A DNA stretch of 63,829 nt from an uncultured Collinsella sp. (GTDB lineage Bacteria > Actinomycetota > Coriobacteriia > Coriobacteriales > Coriobacteriaceae), in assembly GCA_958427975.1 (NCBI GenBank), contig CAUAEH010000005.1, positions 1 through 63,829 of the forward strand, in the 5' to 3' direction. The notes under the pieces were generated by a model. It saw nothing but the letters and a program-made list of their open reading frames with translations. It was not told the DNA's origin and did no database searches. Made by a program: the position numbers and the translations under genes. Positions 51,661 through 59,574 of the stretch are shown here, piece after piece; positions within the stretch are counted from its first letter, which is position 1; the number at the start of each line of letters is the position of its first letter.

Positions 51661-53460
51661 ATGAGGTTTACTCATCCTGTCAACACGCTCAAAAAGCTCG
51701 GCTGCGGCCTTGCGTTTGGAGCAGCGGCCATCATGGCCATGCCGACTTCGGCGCTCGCCTGCACCCAGATCTACATGGGCAGCAAGCTTACGGCAGACGG
51801 CAACACATACTACGGCCGTTCCGAGGACTTCGGTCCGCGCTATGTCAAGCACTTTGGCATTGAGCCCGCACACAAGGACGGCAACAAGTACACCTCGGTC
51901 GAGTCCGGTTTTGAGTACAAGTCCAAGGGCGCAACCTACCGCTACACCTTCGTTCGCGACAACCCCTCGCAGTGGGAAGATCGCTACGACGCATATTCCG
52001 AGGCCGGCATCAACGAGAAGGGCGTCTCCTGCTCTGCCACGTTGAGCACCTCCTATAACGAGAAGGCCGAAGAGGCCGACCCCATCACCGAGGAGACCGG
52101 TATCGGCGAGTACAACTACGCTAGCGTCATCCTGGGCGAGAGCGCCACGGCCCGCGAGGGCGTCGAGCTCATCGGCAGCCTGATCGACGAGCAGGGCGTC
52201 TGCTCCAACGACCAGATCATCATCGCCGACAGCACCGAGACCTGGCTGTTCGCCGCGCTTTCCGGGCATCAGTGGATTGCCATGAAGCTCGCCGATGACA
52301 TCGCCTCGCTCAACCCCAACATCGGCAACCTCACCTATAACGTCGACCTCGATGACACCGAGAACTGTCTCCATTCCGAGGGCATCGAGTCCATGCCTAA
52401 GGAGAAGGGCTTTGCCGAGTACACCGACGGCAAGTTCGACGTCGCCAAGACCTACGGCGAGGAGATCGGCGAGGCCGGTATGCACCAGTGGTCGCGCTAT
52501 ATCCAGGGTCGCGATTACTTCATGGCCCCGCTGGCTGAAGGCACTGACTACGAGATCGTGAAAGACGAGCGTGAAGATGCTCGCGCCACGACCGGCGCCC
52601 TGGTCCACGAGATGCAGCCGCTGTTCTTCCAGCCCGGCAAGTCCGACTGGAACACCTTTGAGATGATCCGCAGCTTCGCTGCTCGCGGCGAGAATGTCGC
52701 CGGTCTCAACGCCAACACCGACGGCGCCTATGCTATCGGCTCCAACCGCAACACCGAGATCCACACCTTCCAGATCCGCCACGGCATGGACCCCGAAATC
52801 GCGACCATCCAGTGGGAGATGCTCTCCAACGCCGAGTTCTCCGTCGCTATCCCCCTCTACTCCGCACTGCTCACCGAGGTCAGCCCCTACTTCAGCGATC
52901 AGGATGTCTCCTTCGATCACTGCGAAGAGGAAGACGTTGTAAACAACGAGGAGCCCAAGAACTCCATCAACTACGTCCTCATGGACATCAACACGCTCGC
53001 CTATGAGAACCGCGATCACTGCGCTACCGGCGTCCGCGCCTACCTCGACGCCCTGCAGAAGGAGCTCATCGAGCAGAACCTGACCGTCGACGAGGCCATG
53101 CAGGCCGCCGAGAACACCGAGGCCCGCACCGCCCTGGCCAACAAGGCCGGCAAGGCTGCCACCAAGAACACCTACCTCAAGTGCAAGGCCATGCTCGAGG
53201 AAATGCGTGACTACCTCAAGGAGGGCGACTTCTCCGAGGAGTTCGTCCCGAGTGACTACGATGCCGACAACGACTGCCTAGTCGAGTCCATCACCTATGC
53301 CGACGAGGCCCTCTCCGATAAGGACGTTGCCGAGCCCGAGGTTGAGGAAGAGGCGACCGAGGAGAAGTCCGAGGGCAACAACATGGCCGCCATGGCCGTT
53401 GGCGCCGTCGTCGTCATCGGTGTCTGCGGCTTCGTGCTCTATCGTCGCAAGAAGGCCTAA
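51661..53460 (+). CDS. Surface-anchored C69 family dipeptidase
   Basis: This 599-residue protein begins with a signal peptide (KKLGCGLAFGAAAIMAMPTSALA). Cleavage would expose CTQIYMGSKLTADGN, whose Cys is the catalytic nucleophile of family C69. Family blocks include TYYGRSEDFG and GEYNYASVILGESATAREGVE. The C-terminus is an acidic Glu-rich spacer, a hydrophobic segment (MAAMAVGAVVVIGVCGFVLY) and RRKKA, so it is held in the membrane from outside without an LPXTG motif. The ATG at 51661 has GGGAGGG upstream. It would release dipeptide-linked amino acids for uptake; proximity to an amino acid ECF system is suggestive. Confidence 0.9.
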   Translation: MRFTHPVNTLKKLGCGLAFGAAAIMAMPTSALACTQIYMGSKLTADGNTYYGRSEDFGPRYVKHFGIEPAHKDGNKYTSVESGFEYKSKGATYRYTFVRDNPSQWEDRYDAYSEAGINEKGVSCSATLSTSYNEKAEEADPITEETGIGEYNYASVILGESATAREGVELIGSLIDEQGVCSNDQIIIADSTETWLFAALSGHQWIAMKLADDIASLNPNIGNLTYNVDLDDTENCLHSEGIESMPKEKGFAEYTDGKFDVAKTYGEEIGEAGMHQWSRYIQGRDYFMAPLAEGTDYEIVKDEREDARATTGALVHEMQPLFFQPGKSDWNTFEMIRSFAARGENVAGLNANTDGAYAIGSNRNTEIHTFQIRHGMDPEIATIQWEMLSNAEFSVAIPLYSALLTEVSPYFSDQDVSFDHCEEEDVVNNEEPKNSINYVLMDINTLAYENRDHCATGVRAYLDALQKELIEQNLTVDEAMQAAENTEARTALANKAGKAATKNTYLKCKAMLEEMRDYLKEGDFSEEFVPSDYDADNDCLVESITYADEALSDKDVAEPEVEEEATEEKSEGNNMAAMAVGAVVVIGVCGFVLYRRKKA

Positions 53461-53478
53461 GAACCCCACACCTTAAGG

Positions 53479-53567
53479 CGCGGGCGGGATGGCCAAAGTC
53501 GCCCGCCCACCCAGCCGCCCATTCGACCGACGGGAAACGTCGCCGAAATCTTTTCAAAAAAGATTTC
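53479..53567. terminator. Terminators after the C69 gene
   Basis: Two hairpins: a GC-rich GGGCGGG/CCCGCCC stem (about 53482-53510) 20 bases after the stop, and GAAATCTTTT-CAA-AAAAGATTTC (53545-53567), whose A/T-rich arms work on either strand. They isolate the following leader-peptide operon. Confidence 0.7.
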
Positions 53568-53588
53568 CCCGCACACACTTTGCTGTGC

Positions 53589-53594
53589 TATAGT
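53589..53594 (+). promoter_or_regulatory. -10 box of the Trp-leader operon
   Basis: TATAGT lies 59 bp before the leader peptide. No strong -35 is seen 17 bp upstream. Assigned by position only. Confidence 0.4.
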
Positions 53595-53652
53595 GCAGCG
53601 CAACAGCAACTAGGTGCGACCGCGCCATGGCATCACGAAAGGAGCCACCAAC

Positions 53653-53721
53653 ATGAAGAACACGATGAAGTCTCTCAACAACTGGTGGTGGCGTGATGCG
53701 AATACGATCGGTCGACAGTGA
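53653..53721 (+). CDS. Tryptophan-rich leader peptide of an ECF transporter operon
   Basis: A 22-codon frame preceded by AAAGGAG at the right distance. It encodes MKNTMKSLNNWWWRDANTIG plus two residues, with three consecutive TGG codons at 53683-53691. Consecutive Trp codons in a short translated leader, followed by alternative RNA stems and a terminator, are the hallmark of ribosome-mediated attenuation by charged tRNA-Trp, as in trpL. The downstream genes are transporter genes rather than trp biosynthesis. Confidence 0.88.
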   Translation: MKNTMKSLNNWWWRDANTIGRQ

Positions 53722-53788
53722 GTCCCTCACGCCTGTTTTTGCGCTCTAGGTGATTGGAAGGCCTCCGGTTTCGACCGGGGGCCTTTTT
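53690..53788 (+). promoter_or_regulatory. Tryptophan attenuator
   Basis: The last Trp codon runs into GGCGTGA (53690-53696), which pairs with TCACGCC (53727-53733) as a 1:2 stem. The terminator is AAGGCCTCCGGT-TTCG-ACCGGGGGCCTT plus TTTT (53758-53788). Segment 53727-53734 could instead pair with AGGTGA at 53748-53753, the 2:3 alternative; that pairing is short. A ribosome stalled at the Trp codons would mask the 1 strand. Predicted outcome: read-through when tryptophan is scarce. Confidence 0.8.
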
Positions 53789-53867
53789 CTATCTCGAGCC
53801 CAATCGCATTCGCATCACGCGCCTCCGCTTTCTTCTCTTGCACTTCCCTTCCGAAAGGATTTTCACC

Positions 53868-54440
53868 ATGTCTCAGAACACCACCACCGCCCAGCCCCGC
53901 ACCGTCCAGACCGCCGACCGCGGCAAACTCGACGTCCGTGCCCTCGTCTTGCTCGCCATCCTGCTTGCCGCCGGCTTCATCCTCAACTTCACCGTCGGCA
54001 AGGCTATCTCCGGCATCTCGGGCGGCATGATCAGCCCCGAGTTCATCATCTCGGCCTTCTGCCTCACCATCCTGGTCGTTCGTCCCAACATTGGCCAGGC
54101 GCTCATCATCGGCCTCATCTCGGCGGCCGTGATCCAGATCACCACCACCTCGCCGTTCGTCGATTTTGCCGCCGAGGGCATCGCCGCCATGCTCATGGCC
54201 CTCATTGTCAACGCTGCTGCCAAGGACGGCCAGGTTAAGCCCGCCGTCGCCATCGTCGCAACATTCGTGACCACCTTTGTCTCGGGCGTCATCTTCATGG
54301 TCATCAAGATGGCCATGCTCGGCGTGGTGGGCGAGCTCGCCGCTGCCATGCTGCCCGTCGTCGCCATGACCGCCGTCTTTAACGCCATCCTGGTTGGCGC
54401 TCTCTACCTGCCCATCCAGAAGGCCCTGAAGTTCAACTAA
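53868..54440 (+). CDS. ECF transporter S component, predicted tryptophan-specific
   Basis: A 190-residue, highly hydrophobic protein with about six membrane helices (ALVLLAILLAAGFILNFTVG, FIISAFCLTILVV, ALIIGLISAAVIQI and so on) and a polar N-terminal tail. AAAGGAT precedes the ATG at 53868. The fused ATPase and EcfT genes follow in the same orientation, so this is a dedicated (group I) ECF system. Tryptophan specificity is inferred from the WWW leader upstream, not from binding-site residues. Confidence 0.8.
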   Translation: MSQNTTTAQPRTVQTADRGKLDVRALVLLAILLAAGFILNFTVGKAISGISGGMISPEFIISAFCLTILVVRPNIGQALIIGLISAAVIQITTTSPFVDFAAEGIAAMLMALIVNAAAKDGQVKPAVAIVATFVTTFVSGVIFMVIKMAMLGVVGELAAAMLPVVAMTAVFNAILVGALYLPIQKALKFN

Positions 54441-54447
54441 CCCGCTC

Positions 54448-54548
54448 GGCTTTACGAGCCACCCCATCTTGGCGTTCATTCGTCGCTCGCGTACCCAAGT
54501 ACGCTTCGCTCCTCTTTCGCGCCAACCTGGGGCCCCTCGTAAAGCCGT
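54448..54548. repeat. Nested inverted repeat (element G1) in the S-component/ATPase gap
   Basis: Arms CGGCTTTACGAG/CTCGTAAAGCCG (54448-54459, 54537-54548) continue inward with CCCCA/TGGGG and TTGGCG/CGCCAA. They surround the inner hairpin GCGTAC-CCAA-GTACGC (54490-54505). It starts 7 bases after the S-component stop, so it may reduce or separate expression of the downstream transporter genes. Confidence 0.8.
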
Positions 54549-54593
54549 CTCCGTGCTTCACCACCAAAGACTGTCCCAAACAACTAGCTTTTG

Positions 54594-54633
54594 GGGACGT
54601 TCTTAATTGACTAGTCATTTAAGAACGTCCCCG
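54594..54633. repeat. 40 bp near-perfect palindrome (element G2) before ecfA
   Basis: GGGGACGTTCTTAA and TTAAGAACGTCCCC enclose TGACTAGTCA, itself palindromic; only the central flanking T-T pair breaks symmetry. An alternative stem pairs GTCCCAAA (54574-54581) with TTTGGGGAC (54591-54599). The two folds are mutually exclusive. It lies 20 bases before the ATPase start codon. Confidence 0.85.
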
Positions 54634-54652
54634 ATGACTATGAAAGGTATCC

Positions 54653-56404
54653 ATGGAAACGATCATCAACGTCGACGATGTCTCGTTCTCCTATGGCACG
54701 CAGACCGAGCAGGCGCTTAAGCATATCTCGCTCAGCGTGAACAGGGGAGATTTTATCGGCATTATCGGGCCTTCGGGTGCCGGAAAGTCCACACTTGCCG
54801 CCTGCCTGTCGGGAGCCGTACCCCACCATTACACTGGCACGTTCTTTGGCTCCGTCACTGTCGACGGCAACGACACCTGTGAAGTTTCGCTCACCGATGT
54901 GTCGCAGATCGTCGGCAGCGTGTTGCAAGACATCGACACGCAAATGGTCGCCTCGGTCGTCGAGGACGAGATGCTTTTTGGCCTGGAGAACTTTGGCGTT
55001 CCGCACGACCAGATCGAGCAGCGCGTGAGCGAGACGCTCGAGACCGTCGGCATCAGCGACCTGCGCGACCGCGAGATCGCCACCCTCTCAGGCGGCCAAA
55101 AGCAAAAGGTTGCCATCGCCGCCATCCTCGCTATGCGTCCGCGTGTGCTCGTGCTCGACGAACCCACCGCGGCGCTCGACCCCGCCAGCTCCACGCTGGT
55201 CTTCGAGACCCTACGCGAGGCCAACCGCGCACTCGGCATCGCCATCGTCGTCGTTGAGCAAAAAGTCGCCCTGCTTTCGGAGTATTGCAACCGCGTGCTC
55301 GTGCTCAATCATGGCGAAATCGCGCTACAGGGCAAGCCGCACGAGGTCTTCGCGCACGCCGATGAGCTCCGCGCCATCGGCGTCGATTGCCCGCGTGTTA
55401 CGCGCATTTTCAACAGCCTCGAGGCCGATGGCCTGGCCAGCGGCACTCCCTGTTTGGATGTTGATGAGGCCGAACGCCTGATTACGGGCATCGTCGACCC
55501 CGCACACGCAAGCAGCGACGTTCAGGCACCCGCCGGCTCACCGCACGCACCGTCGTTGCGCCCGCACGCCAAGGACGCCGAGCCCGTGCTCACCTTCAAT
55601 CACGTTGAGTTTGCCTATCCCAATGGCGGCGCCGCCATCCACGACCTCAACCTGACCCTCTATCCCGGCGAGCTCGTGGGCATCGTCGGCCAAAACGGCG
55701 CCGGCAAGACCACGCTCACCAAGCTGCTCACAGGCCTGCTTAAGCCCGTCTCGGGCAGCGTGCGCGTCACGGGACTGGATACCGCAGCCGTCCCCACGAG
55801 CCGCATCGCCCGCGAAGTCGCAACCCTCTTCCAAAACCCCGACCGCCAGATCTGCAAAGACACCGTGCTCGACGAGGTCGCCTTTGGCCTGGAGCTGGCC
55901 GGCATCGACCGTGCCGAGGCGCTGCGTCGCGCCCAGCTCGTCATCGACCGCTTTGGCTTGCCGGCCGACGAGGCGCCCTTCTCGCTCTCGCGCGGTCAGC
56001 GCCAGATGGTGGCACTCGCCTCCGTCGTGGTCGTAGAGCCCAAAATCGTGGTGCTCGACGAGCCTACGAGCGGCCTTGACTACCGCGAATGCATGACCGT
56101 CATGGAAACCGTGCGCACCATGGCCGAGCGCGGCTGCGCTGTAATCATGGTCTGCCACGACATGGAAGTCGTCTCCGACTTTGCCGAGCGCATTGTAGTA
56201 ATGGCCGACGGCCGCATCCTCGAGCGCGGCCGCACGCACGAGTTGTTCTCGAACATCGAGCTCATGCAGCGAGCCTACGTTGAGCCGCCCCAGGTCATAG
56301 AGCTTTCTCGTCGCCTGGCATCCTCCGTCTCTCCCGCCTTTGCACAGGTGAGCGAGGTCACCGATATCGTTCGCATTACCGAGGAGATGGTCCACCGTGG
56401 TTAA
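54653..56404 (+). CDS. Fused two-domain ECF ATPase (EcfA-EcfA')
   Basis: A 583-residue protein with two ABC ATPase domains. Domain 1 has Walker A GPSGAGKS, signature LSGGQKQ and Walker B VLVLDEPTAALD. Domain 2 (from about residue 305) has GQNGAGKT, LSRGQRQ and IVVLDEPTSGLD. The linker of about 60 residues is Ala/His/Pro-rich. It energises the S and T components at the cytoplasmic face. The ATG at 54653 has AAAGG upstream, and the stop overlaps the next gene. Confidence 0.93.
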   Translation: METIINVDDVSFSYGTQTEQALKHISLSVNRGDFIGIIGPSGAGKSTLAACLSGAVPHHYTGTFFGSVTVDGNDTCEVSLTDVSQIVGSVLQDIDTQMVASVVEDEMLFGLENFGVPHDQIEQRVSETLETVGISDLRDREIATLSGGQKQKVAIAAILAMRPRVLVLDEPTAALDPASSTLVFETLREANRALGIAIVVVEQKVALLSEYCNRVLVLNHGEIALQGKPHEVFAHADELRAIGVDCPRVTRIFNSLEADGLASGTPCLDVDEAERLITGIVDPAHASSDVQAPAGSPHAPSLRPHAKDAEPVLTFNHVEFAYPNGGAAIHDLNLTLYPGELVGIVGQNGAGKTTLTKLLTGLLKPVSGSVRVTGLDTAAVPTSRIAREVATLFQNPDRQICKDTVLDEVAFGLELAGIDRAEALRRAQLVIDRFGLPADEAPFSLSRGQRQMVALASVVVVEPKIVVLDEPTSGLDYRECMTVMETVRTMAERGCAVIMVCHDMEVVSDFAERIVVMADGRILERGRTHELFSNIELMQRAYVEPPQVIELSRRLASSVSPAFAQVSEVTDIVRITEEMVHRG

Positions 56405-57143
56405 CGTCATCGACTATATGCCGGGCGATACACTGCTGCACCGCTTGAACCCGGTCGTCAAACTGGGCCTTGCCGCCGCCATCATCATCGGCATTTTCCT
56501 GTCCGACACCTACGTGGCGCTGTTGGGCTTTTTGGCGCTCACCCTTGCACTGGGCGCCTACGCCGGTGTCGTCGACCGTCTGCTCTCGCTACTCAAGCTG
56601 CTGATTCCGCTCGCGCTTATCATGCTGGTGCTTCAGCTGGCCTTTATGCGCGACGGCAACATGGTGTGGGGCTTTATCACCGACACGGGCCTCATTACCG
56701 GATCGAAGGCCTGCCTACGCCTGTTGGGCGTGGCGCTGCCACTCATCCTCATGCTTATGGTGACCAAGCTCAACGACCTCGCCAACGCTTGCGTCGAGGT
56801 GCTGCACATGCCATATCGCTATGCCTTCACCTTTACCACGGCGCTGCGTTTTGTGCCGGTATTTGGCCAGGAAATGAACGCTATCATGGAGGCGCAGACT
56901 GCACGCGGCGTCGAATACGACACTAAGAATCCCGTCAAGAAACTCAAACTCATGCTGCCGCTGTGTGTGCCGCTGCTTATCTCGAGCGTGGGCAAGACCG
57001 ATGCCACCGCGCTTGCCGCCGAGCAGCGCGGCTTCTATCTGCGTACGCGCGCCAGCTCGTACAAGCGCTACCCCATCAAGGGCCTGGATATCGCCGCACT
57101 TATCGTCAGCATCGCCCTTATCGCCATCGGCTTCCTGTTCTAG
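56397..57143 (+). CDS. ECF transporter T component (EcfT)
   Basis: A 248-residue membrane coupling protein. It starts at a GTG that overlaps the ATPase end by 8 bases and begins VIDYMPGDTLLHRLNPVVKLGLAA, the CbiQ/EcfT opening. The coupling helices carry the Ala-Arg-Gly signature in MEAQTARGVEYD and a second in LAAEQRGFYLRTRASSY. It completes an S-A-A-T module whose genes are contiguous. Confidence 0.92.
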   Translation: MVNVIDYMPGDTLLHRLNPVVKLGLAAAIIIGIFLSDTYVALLGFLALTLALGAYAGVVDRLLSLLKLLIPLALIMLVLQLAFMRDGNMVWGFITDTGLITGSKACLRLLGVALPLILMLMVTKLNDLANACVEVLHMPYRYAFTFTTALRFVPVFGQEMNAIMEAQTARGVEYDTKNPVKKLKLMLPLCVPLLISSVGKTDATALAAEQRGFYLRTRASSYKRYPIKGLDIAALIVSIALIAIGFLF

Positions 57144-57171
57144 CAATCGCTGGCAGCAACCGGCAAATGCA

Positions 57172-57207
57172 AAAGGCCTCGGCTCGCACAAACGAGCCGA
57201 GGCCTTT
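57172..57207 (+). terminator. Bidirectional terminator after ecfT
   Basis: A perfect 15 bp stem, AAAGGCCTCGGCTCG and its complement (57172-57207), A-rich before and T-rich after. A second weaker stem, ACCTACCAAAA/TTTTTGGCAGGT (57226-57260), lies just past the racemase stop on the other strand. Confidence 0.9.
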
Positions 57208-57266
57208 ACTGTTTCATCAGATAAAACCTACCAAAATAAACCTGTCCCTTTTTGGCAGGTCGGAAG

Positions 57267-58013
57267 CTAGAGGCGGTAGGGGACGCCGCTGCGAATGATG
57301 GACTCGCGCACCAGGACATCCATCGCATCGAGGGTGATCTCGGGCATCTCGCGATACTTCTGCAACACCGAAAGCTCCGTGCAGGCCAGGATGACGCGGT
57401 CGCAGCCGCTACGGGCGAACTCCCACATCACACGGTCGAACTTATCCATATCAGGCTCGCGCCCGGCCTTCACATCGTCGTAGATGAGCGACATCACGTC
57501 GGCCTGACGCTTTTCGCTGGGATAGACGACCTCAACGCCCGCGGTCTCACATTCGCGCCCATAGACGTCTGCGCCCACGGTACCGTCGGTGCCCATGATG
57601 CCGATCTTGTGCACCGGCTCGGCCGGCATGCTCAGGTTGGGGTCGAACTCGCACTCCCCCATCACCGCGCCGGCCAGAGCATAGCGCACCGACTCGCGCG
57701 GCATGTGGATAATCGGCACCTTCGTAAACGACTGGATCTGGTCGTAGAAGTAGTGTGACGTGTTGCAGGGAATCGCTATGTGCGCACAGCCCAGCGACTC
57801 GAGCGCTTGGGCGCACTCCCTCATGGTCGCCAGCAGCTCGGTATGCTCACCGGTCTTGATGGCCAGCGTGCGGTCGGGCATGGTCGACTTGGAAAGCACC
57901 ACCATGTCGATATGCTCCTGGTCGCACGTAGCCGCCGTATGGCGTACCACCTGGTCGTAGTAATACGACGTGGCCTCGGCGCCCATGCCGCCGATAACTC
58001 CCAGCTTTTCCAT
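57267..58013 (-). CDS. Aspartate/glutamate racemase family protein
   Basis: A 248-residue cofactor-independent racemase from the ATG at 58013, with AAGGAGG upstream. The product begins MEKLGVIGGMGAEATSYYYDQV. Catalytic cysteines are in AHIAIPCNTSHYFYD and VILACTELSVL, both present. Members interconvert L- and D-Asp or L- and D-Glu. It lies 84 bp downstream of an ATP-grasp ligase on the same strand. That arrangement parallels the racemase beside D-aspartate ligase in enterococci, so D-Asp supply is the favoured role. Confidence 0.88.
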   Translation of the reverse strand: MEKLGVIGGMGAEATSYYYDQVVRHTAATCDQEHIDMVVLSKSTMPDRTLAIKTGEHTELLATMRECAQALESLGCAHIAIPCNTSHYFYDQIQSFTKVPIIHMPRESVRYALAGAVMGECEFDPNLSMPAEPVHKIGIMGTDGTVGADVYGRECETAGVEVVYPSEKRQADVMSLIYDDVKAGREPDMDKFDRVMWEFARSGCDRVILACTELSVLQKYREMPEITLDAMDVLVRESIIRSGVPYRL

Positions 58014-58097
58014 CGCCGCCTCCTTGGTGACGCCCACGCAATTGCGCGTATCATACCCGCGCCCGCCCGATGCAAACCGAACGGGCGCCACGCTCGT

Positions 58098-59354
58098 CTA
58101 CTTGTAATACGTCTTGAACAGCTTAAAGTGGCGCAGCTTGGTGTGCCACATGCGCAACCAGCGGTTAAAGACAAAATCACCCTTCATAAACGAAGGATCG
58201 GCGGCCTTGCCCTCCTTGGCCAGACGATGTGCCTTCGCACGCAGCTCGGGGTCCTTGACGTACTTGTCGACGACGCCCATAGGAACAACCATCCACAGAG
58301 CCTCATCCTGCGCCGTCACAAATTCCGGCTCAAACGGGCGGTTATAGACGTACTCATCCACCACGTATTTAGCAACGTTAAAGCCACTATTGGTGACATA
58401 GTAATTACTGCGGCCCTGACGGGTATTGAAGTCAAAGAACTTAAACGAGCCATCGCGCTCGTCATACTTGACGTCAAAATTGGAATAGCCCACAAAGTGA
58501 AGGTCCTCGAGTAGCTTGCGCACGCCACTCATAAGCTCATCATTGGGCTCGGTGATGATGCAGGCGTGATTACCGACGCCATGGGGCTGATGCTCCTCGA
58601 GCAGCACGTGACCCAGGCACATCATACGAACCTTGCCGTTGCGATCAGAATAGCTGGTGAGCACACGCATGTACTCGTCGTTGCCGGGCACGCGATCCTG
58701 CAAAATCAGGTCATCGGTGTAGCCACTGGCATAGGAATCGCGGATAACCTGCTCCAGCTCGGCGCGGTCGGCAATCTCATAAGCTTTCTTCTGACCCTCG
58801 AACTCATGCTGCCACCACATGATGCCGTCGGAAGGCTTCAAGATCATCGGGTAGGGGAAGTCAATCTGGTCGAGCACCTCGGCAGGCGCCTCTCCTTGCG
58901 TGTTGAGCATCTGCGCAGTAAAGGTAAACGTATGCGGATAGGGCACACCGTGCTTCTCGCACAGTTCGTAGAAGATCTCCTTCTTCTGGCACTGCTCAAG
59001 CATGCTATAGGGCGCGTAAGGCGCAACGATGTTATCCGCCAGCTCGTTGGCATCCTTGGCCTGAGCCACCAGGGCAACATAGTTATCGCCGCAGCCCATC
59101 AGGACAATCGTCTTGTCGGCATGAGCTCGAGCGATACCGTTGACGGTCTTAAGCATCACGGGCATGGTGTCGATATCTACGTTGGGCGTGTAATCGATAA
59201 TTTGACTGCGATACGCGGGGCCCGTCTGATACTTGCCAAAGACCAGGCTCTTAACCTGATACCCCTCGTAGAAAGCGCGCGCCACCGAATACGCGTTGAT
59301 GTCGCCGCCGAGCAGCACGGGGATAAACTCGCGCTCTGTAAACTGCAATGCCAT
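58098..59354 (-). CDS. ATP-grasp ligase, D-aspartate-ligase-like
   Basis: A 418-residue ATP-grasp protein. It starts MALQFTEREFIPVLLGGDINAYSVARAF, has the ATP-lysine region FPYPMILKPSDGIMWWQHEF, and metal-binding acidic residues in FVGYSNFDVKYDERDG...FFDFNTRQGRSNYYV. The opening VLLGGDINAYS and overall length resemble enterococcal Aslfm, which attaches D-Asp to the stem-peptide lysine. AGGAAG precedes the ATG at 59354. With the racemase next door, a peptidoglycan cross-bridge role is plausible. Other amino acid ligases of this fold cannot be excluded. Confidence 0.7.
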   Translation of the reverse strand: MALQFTEREFIPVLLGGDINAYSVARAFYEGYQVKSLVFGKYQTGPAYRSQIIDYTPNVDIDTMPVMLKTVNGIARAHADKTIVLMGCGDNYVALVAQAKDANELADNIVAPYAPYSMLEQCQKKEIFYELCEKHGVPYPHTFTFTAQMLNTQGEAPAEVLDQIDFPYPMILKPSDGIMWWQHEFEGQKKAYEIADRAELEQVIRDSYASGYTDDLILQDRVPGNDEYMRVLTSYSDRNGKVRMMCLGHVLLEEHQPHGVGNHACIITEPNDELMSGVRKLLEDLHFVGYSNFDVKYDERDGSFKFFDFNTRQGRSNYYVTNSGFNVAKYVVDEYVYNRPFEPEFVTAQDEALWMVVPMGVVDKYVKDPELRAKAHRLAKEGKAADPSFMKGDFVFNRWLRMWHTKLRHFKLFKTYYK

Positions 59355-59574
59355 GGAAACTTCCTATCTAGAACTGCCCACACGACGGGCGGTCTTTGTG
59401 CAACTGATTTATTCTAGCGTGCCGAGCCGCCGGCACCCAAAGCTCCACCGTATCTATGGCAATCGGCGTAATTGTCCAGCACGAAGGCGGCGATCACCGG
59501 TGTACGACAACGGGCAATGAACCCACCGTTGTTGTAGGATTCAACATGTTGCCAGCCCCGTCGAAAGGTACACT

